Positions 9,463 to 19,574 of a stretch of DNA of 64,000 nucleotides are shown piece by piece. Below the pieces are notes generated by a model. That model worked only from the letters and a program-made list of their open reading frames with translations. It ran no database searches and was not told the DNA's origin. Made by a program: the position numbers and the translations under genes. This stretch comes from Agapetus fuscipes. Taxonomy: Eukaryota > Arthropoda > Insecta > Trichoptera > Glossosomatidae. Where the stretch lies: positions 3,534,001 through 3,598,000 of the forward strand of contig OX637337.1 of the NCBI GenBank assembly GCA_951799405.1, read 5' to 3'. How positions within the stretch are numbered: position 1 is the first letter of the stretch; the number at the start of each line of letters is the position of its first letter.

Positions 9463-9712
9463 TTCCTTGACTTATGGGATGGTATGAAGCTGACCACCCA
9501 TACTGTAAAAAATGATTCACTGGGCCATTATCACTTCTGTTTCAGGGAAGGTCGAAAAGAGTTGCAGGGCTTATGTTTTTTTAAGGTTTGGATTTTAATA
9601 TGCAAGTACCTACACATGTAGTATTTGTAAGTGCGGACTCAACGCGTCTGTTTTTGCGCATACATTTAATATGATTTTTTAATGTTCACACATCTTTGCA
9701 ACTTAGATTTTA
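9463..9712 (+). mobile_element. LINE-B 3' UTR unit
   Basis: Starts at ATTCCTTGACTTATGGG, the recurrent 5' boundary, and ends at CTTTGCAACTTAGAT without a clear repeat tail. Diverged from the main group. Confidence 0.75.
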
Positions 9713-10164
9713 GACTTTAATTATAGTGCGGAATTTAAACGATGTTTTATACTAGTAGTAGATACATTTCACCTAGACGTGTGACGTCACTCGCTGAGGG
9801 AAATTTGGAATGTTCCAGCTCTATTCTATAAAAAGGTACATAATGGTTTGTTGTACACAATTCTCCAGGGTAGGATCCAGGTGAGTGGCGCCCTTGGTCG
9901 CTTCGTATTGTATGTATGTGTGTGTGTGTGTGTGTGTGTAGGGGGGCAGGTGCGGATGAAGGAAGTCCCTCGTCCGGCCCATAAATCACGGCTGCCTAAC
10001 GAGCGAGGCACTGGGCGCCACAACACCCCATTATAATGGAAATAAAGGTGGACTCATAATTGCAAGATGAAGAAAAACCCAAGAAATTTAAGTGCGTTTG
10101 TTTTGTTTTCAGTAAAAAATGTCTGATAGGAAAGTACTATTGTATCTTTTTGTCCAGTTTATAT
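9713..10164. other. Unassigned DNA with a TG microsatellite
   Basis: About 12 TG units at 9914-9937. The flanking 9960-10030 is moderately GC-rich. No gene recognised. Confidence 0.45.
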
Positions 10165-10426
10165 ATCGATACCTTAAAAGGTAAAACTGAATACTTGGCA
10201 TATCAAGCTAACATGGGTTTCAAGGACAAATGCACATTTATTCCTAATTTCTACGAGAGGACCCACTAAAAAAGGTGTAAAAATCCTGTAGATAAGAACA
10301 TTTTATGGGCTCTTCTTTAGAATTAGTTCACTTACTATGTTAAATTACCACCAATAAAATGATTTACCTACGATTTCTCAAATCAGTGAATCAGCACATA
10401 TTCAGTTTAAACTTTAAGGTGACGAT
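10165..10426. mobile_element. MITE-K
   Basis: Ends ATCGATACCTTAAAAGG and ACTTTAAGGTGACGAT are inverted. The interior matches 5242-5509 (TCAGTGAATCAGCA). Confidence 0.72.
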
Positions 10427-10435
10427 TTGTATACC

Positions 10436-10735
10436 TGGATTTAGGACAAGATTAAATTAGGGTAAAAACACAAATACAGGTAACTCGTTCCATAAACGGA
10501 CAGTTTGGCAAAGGAATGAGTCGCTAAAACACCAAATTCTCATAGTTTTGATATCACTGTAAATGGATGGATGTGAGCCGTTCTACGAGTAAACCTTGTT
10601 GTGACGAGAAAAGAAGGAATAAGTGAAGATATTTCATCAGAACAGACACCATTATAGTACATAAAGAAGAGACTGAGGATTCCAACTTTCCTTCTGTGTT
10701 CGAGAGAATGTTTTTGACTTTGCGTAGATTGTTTT
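10436..10735 (-). pseudogene. Jockey-like LINE C-terminal remnant
   Basis: Minus-strand translation gives KVGILSLFFMYYNGVCSDEI, SSLIPSFLVTTRFTRRTAHI and HPFTV. After a stop and a frame change it gives DSFLCQTVRLWNELP. The order YYNG.CS.EI, R.TRR..H.HP.TV, then F..(R/Q)T.RLWN.LP is the conserved C-terminal end of Jockey-group reverse transcriptases. At least one frameshift and one stop make it dead. Confidence 0.75.
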
Positions 10736-10986
10736 TCAGCCTTTAGTCGCCGTTGTTATTCGTTGTATTATGTACAAAGCCAATCACAACACGGACAAAA
10801 AAACAAATACAACAAAAAACAACACATAATCACCTTAAAATGAGCTGTGAGACCAGTCTCGTGTTTCAATATTTGGAATGTGTGACCCTTAAATTTACGT
10901 TTCAACTCAGCTAGAGCGTCTTGCCAAAAAAAGGTTTACAGAACCTTAAACGCTCTCGAGAAGAACTGTTTTAGTTTTTATATCTG

Positions 10987-11181
10987 TACCCTTAGTACGA
11001 GTCGCAAAACTTGAGAAAAGTAAAGTTTACGGAAGATTGGTCTTAGCAAAAGAGTTACAGTGATGAAAGAAAAGAAAATCAAGTTCAGACAAACAAAAAC
11101 GGCAGATTTTGGGAGAAATCACTCTTTAATAATTGCCGTAAACTTTACATAACTCAAGTTTTGCAACTCGTACTAGGGGTA
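10987..11181. mobile_element. MITE-G (Tc1/mariner-like palindrome)
   Basis: Almost fully palindromic: TACCCTTAGTACGAG at the left, CTCGTACTAGGGGTA at the right, with TTGAGAAAAGTAAAG versus its inverted partner inside. TA at each edge fits a TA target duplication. Five copies in the window; this is the shortest. Confidence 0.75.
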
Positions 11182-11452
11182 CTGTTATTGATAAAACTTG
11201 AAGTACAATTTAGGCGTAAAGTTTGATACTTAAGATGTATTTACATACCGATTCTTACACTTAAGTGGGGGTATCATCTCAAATTGAGATTGCCGGGTCT
11301 GATTTGATGTGATGAAATTTGGAACTGATCCATAGTTGGAGAGGAGTTATTACAAAAAAAAAAACATCTCAAATAGGTGTGGAAAAAGTGTGTGTACTTT
11401 GTAGAAATAAACAAACACCAGTCTTTTGATTTTTATATTTTGAAACGTCGAC

Positions 11453-11695
11453 TTCCTTGACTTATAGGTTGGTATGAGGCTGACCACCCATACTGTAAAC
11501 AATTATTCACTTTGCCAATGTCACCCCTGTGTCAGGGAAGGTCGGCAAAAGTTGTAGGGGTAAAGTAAAGTTGAGGTTTGGATTTTATTTGTGAGTACAC
11601 ATTCAGCATTTGTAAGCGCGAACTACACGTGTTTGTTTGTGGGCATGCATTTGAGAGCCTTAAATGTTAATATATCTCTGCAACTTAGATTATAG
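11453..11695 (+). mobile_element. LINE-B 3' UTR unit
   Basis: Starts at TTCCTTGACTTATAGG. Divergent subgroup with TTGAGGTTTGGATTTTATT inside, the same subgroup that supplies the 53-bp insert in the 5S-headed SINE at 30077. Confidence 0.75.
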
Positions 11696-11722
11696 ATAGA
11701 CTCAATTTAAAACTATGTATTT

Positions 11723-12232
11723 ATTCAATCTATAATAGTCTAAATTGCAAATATATATTGGAATTTACGGATCATATCGCACGTTTAATAATAAAGAGAA
11801 ATAACTCGAAAATTGGGAAAATCGAGATTTAGTAATAAAACGCATGAACAATGCGAGAATAATAGGTAGAATGCGACAGCCGTTCAATTTGGACGAAGAT
11901 GACCGAGATAAAGCATCGGCCGCCTTTTTCATCCCATACAAGTTGTACTGGCTGTCTGAACTTCAAACGTGATTTCCCAACATTCATGTTTTTTGAGTTA
12001 TTGCTCTTTATTATTAAACGTGCGATATCTAATGCATGTCCAGAAGAAGGCATATACGAATATTCACGCTTACACATACTGCATGTGTGCATACAAAATA
12101 AAATAAACCTCACATGAAAATAAACTTTACAAGCTCCTGCAGTCTTACCCTGAAATCGCAGTGGCATCGGAAAAAGTGAACTATTTTTTACAGTATGGCT
12201 GGTCAGCCTCATACTAACCTATAAGTCAAGGA
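11723..12232 (-). mobile_element. LINE-B 3' UTR (divergent), split by MITE-N
   Basis: Reverse copy: worn tail at 11723-11770, then after the MITE GCATGTCCAGAAGAAGG to CCTATAAGTCAAGG. 5' boundary at the usual place. Confidence 0.7.
11778..12024. mobile_element. MITE-N, 247 bp, CGCACG ends
   Basis: Starts CGCACGTTTAATAATAAAG and ends CTTTATTATTAAACGTGCG. ATAT on both flanks (11774-11777 and 12025-12028). The second copy at 35140-35386 is also exactly 247 bp and has ACAT on both flanks, so a 4-bp target duplication is well supported. Open frames on both strands follow from the inserted sequence and carry no known domain. Superfamily unknown. Confidence 0.85.
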
Positions 12233-12627
12233 AAGCCGGTCTTTGATTGTTTTTTGTATTTTTAAAACATTTAAACAAAGGAAGAAGAAAAAGAGGTATT
12301 TTATGACGTCTAATAAATGTAGGAAAAATTTGCATCGAATTTTTACGCAAAAATATATCAAACCAGACAACACAATTTATGATATAAAGCTTTTTTTTAA
12401 TATTTATTTTCTCATATACTCGCGAAAAACAATGATTGCACCTTTCGCAGAGAATAAATAATCGGTTTTGGCGGCAATTAAAAAACACAGCGCGAGTGTG
12501 ATGTCTTAATGATAATAATGGGGCATGACTGTCGAAAAAACGTAAAAAATAACGTATTTCTTCTGTCAAGGCTTACGTACGTGCGACTGACAGTCCCTGC
12601 CTATATTTTAGGATGCAGGTAATAAAA
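12233..12627. other. Unassigned AT-rich DNA
   Basis: Two opposite-strand open frames (12219-12569 minus, 12243-12461 plus) are low-complexity and basic or hydrophobic. No domain. Confidence 0.4.
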
Positions 12628-13152
12628 TATATTTGTGAAGAGGAATGCAATTCACCAACTTAGTCTGCCTGGCCAAAAACAGGTATTAATATCATCAATT
12701 ACTAATTCATTATTGTTTTTTTTTTTTTTTTTTGACTTATAGGTTGGTATGCGGCTGACCACTCATGCTCTAAAAATGGTTTACTTTGCCAATGTAACCC
12801 CTGTCTCAGGGAAGGACGGCAAGAGTTGCAGGGTGTATGCCCATTTGAGATTTGTTTTTGTTGTTGTTGTAGGTTCACATGAGGCATGTGCAAGCGCGAA
12901 CTTGTACGTGTCTGGTTGTGAGAATGCACTAATGTGAATCTCCAATGTAAGATATCTTTGCAACTTAGATTAAATTAGATTAGATTAGTTTATTTTAATG
13001 AATTATTAATTCATAATTACCCAATAACATCTGTTGAACCAGGGTCAAGGTTATGGTCAAATGACCCAGGCGGGGATCGAACCAACGCTGTTCTATTCCA
13101 AACACGCTAGAAAGATCAGCCCACTTGGCCTCTCTCGGCCATAACACCGACT
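12628..13152 (-). mobile_element. SINE-C, split by LINE-B UTR
   Basis: Tail part 12628-12676 (GAGGAATGCAATTCACCAAC, CTGCCTGGCCA) and head part 13022-13152 (CATCTGTTGAACCAGGGTC to CGGCCATAACACCGAC) flank the LINE-B copy at 12735-12994. The split copy lacks the middle GTTGTCTTCATGCG block. Confidence 0.6.
12735..12994 (+). mobile_element. LINE-B 3' UTR unit
   Basis: Starts GACTTATAGGTTGG right after a run of T and ends in (TTAGA)n. TAATTCAT-like sequence at 12705 and 13010 could be a target duplication. Confidence 0.78.
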
Positions 13153-13156
13153 AAAA

Positions 13157-13215
13157 GCTTGATATGAGGCTGACTCCCACGCTGGAAAAACTTGGTTCAC
13201 TTCTGCTAATGAATT
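13157..13215 (+). mobile_element. LINE-B UTR fragment
   Basis: TATGAGGCTGACTCCCACGC and TTGGTTCACTT only. Confidence 0.55.
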
Positions 13216-13288
13216 GTATACTTATTTACGTATTTTTGTACAGATTTCTTTTTAAGGGCTCTGTTGTTTGTATGTACCTAAATGTTGT

Positions 13289-14185
13289 TATCCTTGAAGT
13301 ATAGGTTGGTATGAGGCTGACCACTAATACTGTAAAAAATGTTTCACTTTGCCAATGTCACCCCTGCTTCAAGGAAGGCTAGCAAGAGTTGCAAGGCTTA
13401 TGTTCATTAGGGATTTGAGTTTGTATGTTGTAAGTTCACATTCGGCATGCATAAACGCGAACTTGTACGTGTCTACTTGTGGGCATGGGTTTTAATATGA
13501 ATTATAAATGTACCTATATATTTGCATACTTGCAATACTTGGGTACACTTATAAATGACAAAAATATCCTATCCTCAGAATTACATGCCCGAATTCACTC
13601 CGGCAATAATGATTTTTTTGGCCTTAGAGGGCTATTGTGCTCAAAATGGCTATCCCGCTCCACAAAATTCAAGATTTACACTTCCATTGTTCGGCCAGTT
13701 GTGTTGTACGGATGCGAAGCCTGGAGTCTGACTCAAAAACAAGAAAAATCTCTCCAGGTCTTTGAGAACAAAATGCTTCGTCGCATTCTCGGACCTGTAT
13801 TTGAAGATGACAGGTGGCGTATCCGGACCAACGCGGAGCTGATGTCCGTGTTTCAAGATGCAAACATAGTTTCGGTAATGAAATCAAGAAGACTCCAGTG
13901 GGCCGGACATGTAGCACGTGCAGAGGACTCCAGGATCATCAGAACAGTCTTGGATGGTGCCCCCTCAGGTGTTAGACCACTCGGACGTCCCAGGATGCGG
14001 TGGGCAGACAACGTTGAAGCCGATGCCGAAGTTCTGGGAGTGAGGGGACCATGGAGGGAAGCTGCACAAGACAGAGAGTCCTGGAGGATTGTGGTGCGGG
14101 AGGCCCTGAGCCTTCAAGGCTTATGAGCCGAAAAATGTAAAGTAAAGTAAGGATATATTTGCAACTTAGATTATAGATCATAGAT
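13289..14185 (+). mobile_element. LINE-B 3' UTR unit, split by LINE-A
   Basis: Unit starts TCCTTGAAGTATAGG and breaks at 13526 inside ATATATTTGCA. It resumes at 14153 with the same 11 bases, then CTTAGATTATAG. Confidence 0.82.
13527..14152 (+). pseudogene. LINE-A 3' end with 11-bp target duplication
   Basis: The longest LINE-A piece. From the insertion point the frame reads YLQYLGTLINDKN, SELHARIHSGN, FKIYTSIVRPVVLYGCEAWS, KSLQVFENKMLRRILGPVFE, RLQWAGHVARAEDSRII, PLGRPRMRWADNVEADAE and ends at the stop at 14124-14126. These are the YLG, VLYG.EAW and MLRRI...GH..R motifs after the catalytic palm of RTE-type reverse transcriptases. The frame is intact, but palm and endonuclease are missing, so it is not autonomous. 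The tail is GTAAAGTAAAGTAA. ATATATTTGCA at 13516-13526 and 14153-14163 is a perfect target duplication. The open frame that begins at 13479 starts in the host LINE-B UTR and is fused by chance. Confidence 0.9.
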
Positions 14186-14555
14186 GTGACCAGAGACTGT
14201 GAGTAGGTACGGTCGTGTACAAGTGACTCTAGCAATTTTCATTCACAAAAGCAAACAGAGGAAACTCCTGTAGTAGAGCGTACGGTAGACAATACTTCAT
14301 TGTGTTTTTTTTTTCTCTTACGGTTTTCGGTTTGACACTCTGGAATTATTGGGCTGAAAAAGAGGTAGAAAACTGAACTAAATATTTTGTTCCAAATTTT
14401 AATATGCAAGAAAAAAAGTAGGTACTTATAAAAATTTTCAAAGGCAAGAAAAGAAAACAGGCTACGTTCGTTTGTCTACGGACCGTTCGAATTATTCACA
14501 TTCTGTTTAACCGTAAAATTTTTAATATGGTTGTCGACGAATACCAAACACCGAA
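14186..14555. other. Unassigned DNA
   Basis: No recognised gene or repeat. Confidence 0.4.
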
Positions 14556-14703
14556 GGTCCATCCAGATTTACAGCAACTGCGTCTTGCTTGAGAATTGGC
14601 GCTTTGTATAGCGACGACCAAGCTCGCATGGGGCTGCTTGAGGTGTGATTCACACAAAAACAGCGCTCACTAAATAAATCATCCTAATATTATTAATATT
14701 AAG
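14556..14703 (+). mobile_element. SINE-A 3' half with LINE-E tail
   Basis: Body from GGTCCATCCAG through GACGACCAAGCTCGCA, then CTTGAGGTGTGATTCACAC, AGCGCTCACTAAATAAATCA and ATT repeats. Head missing. Confidence 0.8.
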
Positions 14704-14734
14704 GTTGTCCACATATAGTGTAAGCTGTGTAAGT

Positions 14735-15088
14735 CCGGTCGATAGCTCAGTTGGTGCAGTGCTTGCATTCTATGCCGAGAGCTCGGGTTCAAATCCCGCC
14801 GAGGGTGTCAGAAATTATTGCTCGTTTTGGTGTCTATTTCAAACCTTAAATAAAAAAAAACCGGCAAGGTTTACTCAGCCTTCATAAGAAATGAGTACCA
14901 GCCCCCTCGGGAGTTGGTAAACCCCTACATCACTGAAATGGTTGGCGTAAGACCGGCCTCCTTACCTGTAAAAATAAATAGCTATCGTAAAAATAAATAG
15001 CCACAAAATACTCGCCATATGCGATCCCTTCGGGGATAATGCGGCAAGAAATTGCACTATATGTCTAGCTTGGTTACGGTTGCGTTTG
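14735..15088 (+). mobile_element. SINE-B, near full length
   Basis: Complete from CCGGTCGATAGCTCAGTTGG to the GCGTTTG end. A short duplication of GTAAAAATAAATAGCTA/C occurs near 14970-15000. Confidence 0.82.
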
Positions 15089-15313
15089 TTAGGACTTGAG
15101 CAGAATAATATTTCTGGTTTCCGACTGTCTGGTCTTCCACCTCTTGTTCCGGTGGCCTGTTCATCAATCAGTCCACTCCTCAGCAACAATGGCCGCGGCG
15201 CCATCCATCACCAGCGGATTATCTGCCATCAAGCGCCAAGAAGACAATGGAGAAAATACGGCGACTCCGCAAGAGATTGGGACGCCAGAGAGGTTCCACG
15301 TATACTCTGTAGG

Positions 15314-16129
15314 CAGGCCCGGATTAAGATCACTTTGGGCCCTGGTGCTTGGAAAGTCAGAGAGGCCCCAACCTCTATAACCCCTTCCTCTCCCCGCGCC
15401 AATAAAAAAATAAATAGAAAGGTACTTATGGCGAACCAAAATATTACGGACGGCGTTTAAAGCATATATTTGAAAATTCTGTTCGGGAGACTCCAGATTT
15501 AAAAAAAAATGTCTATGACACTTATTGGAGGGAACTTCATGTCAGTTTTGTAAAAAGATATGTTTAAATATTTTTCCATACAATTTCAAATACGTGTATG
15601 TTCCATGACTTATAGGTTGGTATGCGGCTAACCACCCATGCTGTAGAAAATGGATCACTTTGCCAATGTTATCCCTGTTTCAGGGAAGGTTGGCAGGAGT
15701 TGCAGGGTGTATGTTCATTTGAAATTCGGTTTTTTTTATTGTAGGACTACATGCGGCATGTTTAAACGCGAACTTAAACATGTCTGTTTTGTGAAAATGC
15801 ATGTAATGTGAATTTCTAATGTTACTTATATTTTGCAACTTAAATTAGATTAGATTAGATTAGATCACCACCGGTGCCTTTGGTCCCGAAGGCCTCTTTT
15901 AATTTTTGGACCTCAAAAAAAACGAAATGAATACCTAATTCTACTTCTTAACCTAATTTCTGAAATGCTTTTAGGGGCCTCGTCGGTCGTTTATGTCTTA
16001 AAAATCAGGGGACCCGAAAAAAATTACGTTGAAATATTCTTAGTATATTTTTCTAGAACGCCTTGGGGGCCACTAGGACGCGGAGCCCTGGTTCATCGCA
16101 TCTCTTGAACCGGCGTTAATTCGGGCCTG
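15314..16129. mobile_element. hAT-like element, 816 bp, no transposase
   Basis: Left end CAGGCCCGGATTAA and right end TTAATTCGGGCCTG are inverted copies. Flanks TCTGTAGG (15306-15313) and TGTATAGG (16130-16137) agree at 6 of 8 bases, as expected for an aged 8-bp hAT target duplication. Subterminal GGGCCC-rich blocks are present on both sides. A LINE-B UTR inserted later at 15601-15865. No transposase frame remains. DNA just upstream (15089-15313) is moderately GC-rich with overlapping open frames of unknown origin. Confidence 0.6.
15601..15865 (+). mobile_element. LINE-B 3' UTR unit
   Basis: Starts TTCCATGACTTATAGG, ends in (TTAGA)n. Inserted inside the hAT-like element. Confidence 0.8.
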
Positions 16130-16137
16130 TGTATAGG

Positions 16138-16734
16138 TACATCTGCAGATGAGTAGATGTAACTTGTAATTAGTATGTTGATAGACGCATGAAAAAATAA
16201 TTAAGTACTGTTCGTAGATAAGTGGTTAAAATATTAGCTTTGACATCAGAAGGTACTTTTTGCTTGGAAAGTTTAAAGGAGGATAAAAATGCTGAGTTTT
16301 AACAGTGTTATTCACAAAACATGTAATCTATCGATACGAGTTTTAGGCTTAGGTGCATGGCCGGTTGATGATGCTGGAGAGATGTTTTCCGAGATCTGTT
16401 GCCGTGGTCTGCGGGAATTGGAGCTTCCGGACGTTTCTCACACGTCTACGATGGGCTTGTTCAGCGTGTCACAGTTTCACCAAGATCATCTTTATCAATT
16501 CACTTTCACGCTGAAGAAGCCCATCGTTGACATGGGCGTTACGTCCAGCATCAATTCTATCGATGATCAACGGATCGTTCAAAATTTGAATGGACAATTT
16601 GACATTAGGTAACTTCCAGTTAAAGAATTCATTCGACATTATCAAAAGATCTGTCACAAAAGTTCATCTAGCCTTACAACAACAAGGTTTAGCGATGATT
16701 AAGCTCACAATTTTGGAGATTTTTTACCTCAAGA
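16138..16734. other. Unassigned DNA with open frames on both strands
   Basis: Plus frame 16289-16612 (107 codons) and minus frame 16469-16657 overlap. Neither shows a motif I know. The repeated GATGGGCTT/AAGCCCATCGT elements inside suggest inverted repetition rather than a gene. Confidence 0.35.
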
Positions 16735-16920
16735 GCCTCCTGCAAGCTTGATCGTTGTTAATTATTAAGCAAAACCCAGTTACAGTTAGGCTAGATTGAC
16801 CTTTGGTGACTAATCTTTAGTAATTTTTCAACTCTGTGACATTTTTTGTTTTCCGCTGATTATCGATAACCTACCAATTATTTCCAAGTCAGCAGCGTTA
16901 ACCATTAGACTACGGGCCTT
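16735..16920 (-). mobile_element. SINE-A, degenerate
   Basis: Reverse body GCAAGCTTGATCGTTGTTAA, AAACCCAGTTACAGTTAGG, worn head ending near 16920 (ACTACGGGCC). Old copy. Confidence 0.65.
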
Positions 16921-16941
16921 CATATCATGCCATCTCGTCCC

Positions 16942-17174
16942 ATAAGTGCTTATTTGTCTTAAGTACATCAGAGGTAATTTCACATGAGCAATGTTTGTAT
17001 GTGTACTGGACCAATGTGTCGTATGAAAACTGTAAATTTATTTTGAAAATATTTAAAACAACTCCCACAGTATCGTGTTTTACGTTATCTACAGATTGTG
17101 TAGAATATGATTTTAAAGACAATTTCATCGAGAAAATATCTTTGAATCAATGGTAGATAAGCCAGACAAGCACT
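16942..17174 (+). mobile_element. MITE-H
   Basis: AGTGCTTATTTGTCTTAAG at the left, GATAAGCCAGACAAGCACT at the right. Interior TTTCACATGAGCAATGTTTG and ATCGTGTTTTACG match the other copies. Confidence 0.78.
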
Positions 17175-17359
17175 AGTGAGACGATCTATAAATTATGATG
17201 ACTTTTACATACATATACATACATGTATAGCGACGTAAGCGCATATGGGATCATCTCATTATTGTCATGATTGTCTGCCATGATTGTGTTGCCACTCCCA
17301 GCACAAAGCATCACATTCAAAACCGTGTCTCAAAAATGTACAGCAACTGAAACAGATCC

Positions 17360-17480
17360 TCCGTTGAGCGTTTTAGTTTTCTTATAGTTTTGTTACAACG
17401 CTATGGCTAAGTGTAAACGCAAAGCTACAACACAAAGCCTTGTGTGGATATGAGGCTCAATTTGAAATTTCGATTTTGTC
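17360..17480 (+). repeat. Dispersed MITE-like fragment
   Basis: GAGCGTTTTAGTTTTC and ACAACGCTATGG resemble blocks at 20370, 36585, 42165 and 59544. Only fragments of this family are present. Confidence 0.4.
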
Positions 17481-17591
17481 ATAATGACAGGTCTGCCGCG
17501 GTGAGCCGGTCACATGGGGCTCTCTGGATGACAAGCGCACCCAGCGGAGACTGCTTGCACGTGATTGGCTGGACCTGCAGTACATTTAAAT

Positions 17592-18300
17592 ATATTGTTC
17601 CGAATGTATGAGTTTATCTCTGTGCATGTTTACCTATGATTGTGCTCTGCAGAGGCTCTGGCCACCCCTAGCGGAATGGCGACAGAGTTACAGTTACAGT
17701 TACAGTGTGTCCATGTGTTTTTACTTACTTAATTGTGTGTCTATCGGGGCTATTCATAGACATTTTAGTCGCCCGTTGAGCCCACGCTTTGACAAACTAA
17801 TGATGCATTTGTATGAAGACCTGTAAATCCAAGATGGCCGCAAGTGAACAGCTGATTACAGTCTTCATACAAAAACTACCAAAAATTGGTAGGTAAGAAT
17901 GACCGTGGTCATGAAACTTCCAGGCGAGGCATCATTAGTTTGTCAAAGCGTGGGCTCAACGTGGAACTAAAATGTCTAAGAATACCCCCGTTTGTGTTTT
18001 TACTTACTTGTATATGTGTGTATAGACGTAAGTATTTGATGGTTGTACCTATTCGTATTTGCTCGAAGCTTCTGTTCGAGACAATTCTTGTATGTTCTGG
18101 AATATGCTGGAATAGACTTTAATCATTCTTCAAATACGGATTGCAGTGCTTTATAGGGATCAGTACCCGTTTAGTACCTATGCTAGCCGTTAAGCGAGAA
18201 GTGCATAGGCTTAAGCTGTGAACCATTTGTGAGCTAATATCGAAAATAAATTGTGTAAAATAAATTAACATCAAAGTTTTATTACATTGAACCCAACGTA
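17592..18300 (+). repeat. Possible solo LTR, split by MITE-P
   Basis: Starts TGTTCCGAATGTATGAG, like TGTTACGAATGTGTGA at 3258. Contains a CCCTAGCGGAATGGCGACAG block (17660-17700), TTCTTGTATGTTCTGGAATA and an AATAAATTGTGTAAA block similar to 330-350. Borders and target duplication are not secure. Confidence 0.3.
17745..17990. mobile_element. MITE-P
   Basis: Long inverted ends: CCCGTTGAGCCCACGCTTTG then ACAAACTAATGATGC at the left, the reverse of these at the right. The core has AAGATGGCCGCAAGTGAACA and CAGCTGATTA. Similar copies at 47018 and 55979, core only at 25979. Confidence 0.75.
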
Positions 18301-19204
18301 AACCGAACAAATATTTTCAATAAAAATGTGAGTTTACATGTGAAACGGTTCAAGGTTGATTCTATTCTGAATGAGGTCCGATCCCTCAAAATACCCTGTC
18401 ACCTTTAGTAAATTCCCTATAATCAGGGATTTTTTCTGGTTTACAGCATTTTGCGGGTCAAAGAAAACACAAACAATGTACTGTTTTTCGTAAAATATCA
18501 CTAAGAAACCCACCCAAAAACTACACATTAATACTTATATTAATTGTAAAAAGTGAAATCGCTTTTACAGCAAAATTTCTCGGACATTAAAATGTACTCG
18601 GATATGCGCCAAATTGAAATCGGAATTTGAATACTGGATTATACAAATAACTTTTTATTTTAACCAAGCAAATTTATACATATTTCATGAATTATTTCGC
18701 AGGCTTAACCAATTTTTATGTGTGTTTTAGTTTTTAGATTTAACTTAGAGATTACATACACGTTTCACGTATATAAAGTTGATCATTGCATTATTCCAAA
18801 TTTAGCTATTTTGTTTTTTTCGATGCTGCGTGCAGTTTTCATAACGACAAGCGCTCATGTCCAATATCGCTTCTCTGATTGGTGGGCGTTCGTCAAGTAC
18901 CGTGCTCTGACAAATGGATTGTCTTTGCGACATCTGCTGGGAGCAGACAGATCCTGATGACGTAATTTAAGAGGCAAAGAAACAACAAATAACATTTGCA
19001 AATTTTGTGCCAATTTCAATAAAAATATATAGCTTAATTTAATTTTATCTTATGAAGCCAGATTTAGCAAGCAAGATATTCATGACAATAAAATTGTTTA
19101 TAAACAGAAGTTTAAAATTAGAATGACGTCAGCAATTAATGGTGAGATGCTCTATAATCTTTGCTGCAAACAAATATTAAAATTTAGGTAAGGCTCATTT
19201 TTAA
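18301..19204. other. Unassigned AT-rich DNA
   Basis: About 900 bp without a recognised repeat. Short frames only. A small LINE-B UTR scrap lies near 19205-19232. Confidence 0.4.
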
Positions 19205-19235
19205 TGCCACGCTTACACATGCTGCACGTGTAGGT

Positions 19236-19320
19236 ACACCTCTGTGGCACTTCAACAAGTGTCATAGACCCCTAGAGTCTCTAGAATCTAGGGAGTCTCC
19301 CGCACAGGATTTCTTAAAAC
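19236..19320 (+). repeat. Q tail, solitary
   Basis: CACCTCTGTGGCACTTCAAC, CCCCTAGAGTCTCTAGAATC, TAGGGAGTCTCCCGC and TTCTTAAAAC. CCCTAGA pairs with TCTAGGG, and GGGAGTCTCCC is a second small hairpin. The A-rich end suggests a retroelement 3' end. Confidence 0.6.
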
Positions 19321-19574
19321 AAATAAAAATATGTGAGGTGTTTCAGATTTTTTTTTGTCTGTTTTGACCTTCAAGACTTCTCAATCTTCACGCTGACAAA
19401 TGTGGATGACGTCACACAAGAAAGGGACCCCAATATCTGATTGATGACGGAATTATTCATTCAGCATTGGAGATTGTTATTAATCACGGCTCTGAAAAGA
19501 CATTTGCCATCATAAATCATAAGATAGTGTGCCCGTACTAAAATTGATCAGATATTTGGGTACCAATAGACGGT

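Noticed and set aside
13479..14126. A 215-codon gene
   Set aside because: The first 16 codons come from the LINE-B UTR; the rest is a 5'-truncated LINE-A inserted there with an 11-bp target duplication.
16289..16612. 107-codon plus-strand gene
   Set aside because: The opposite strand is also open, no domain is visible and there are no splice or promoter signals I trust.
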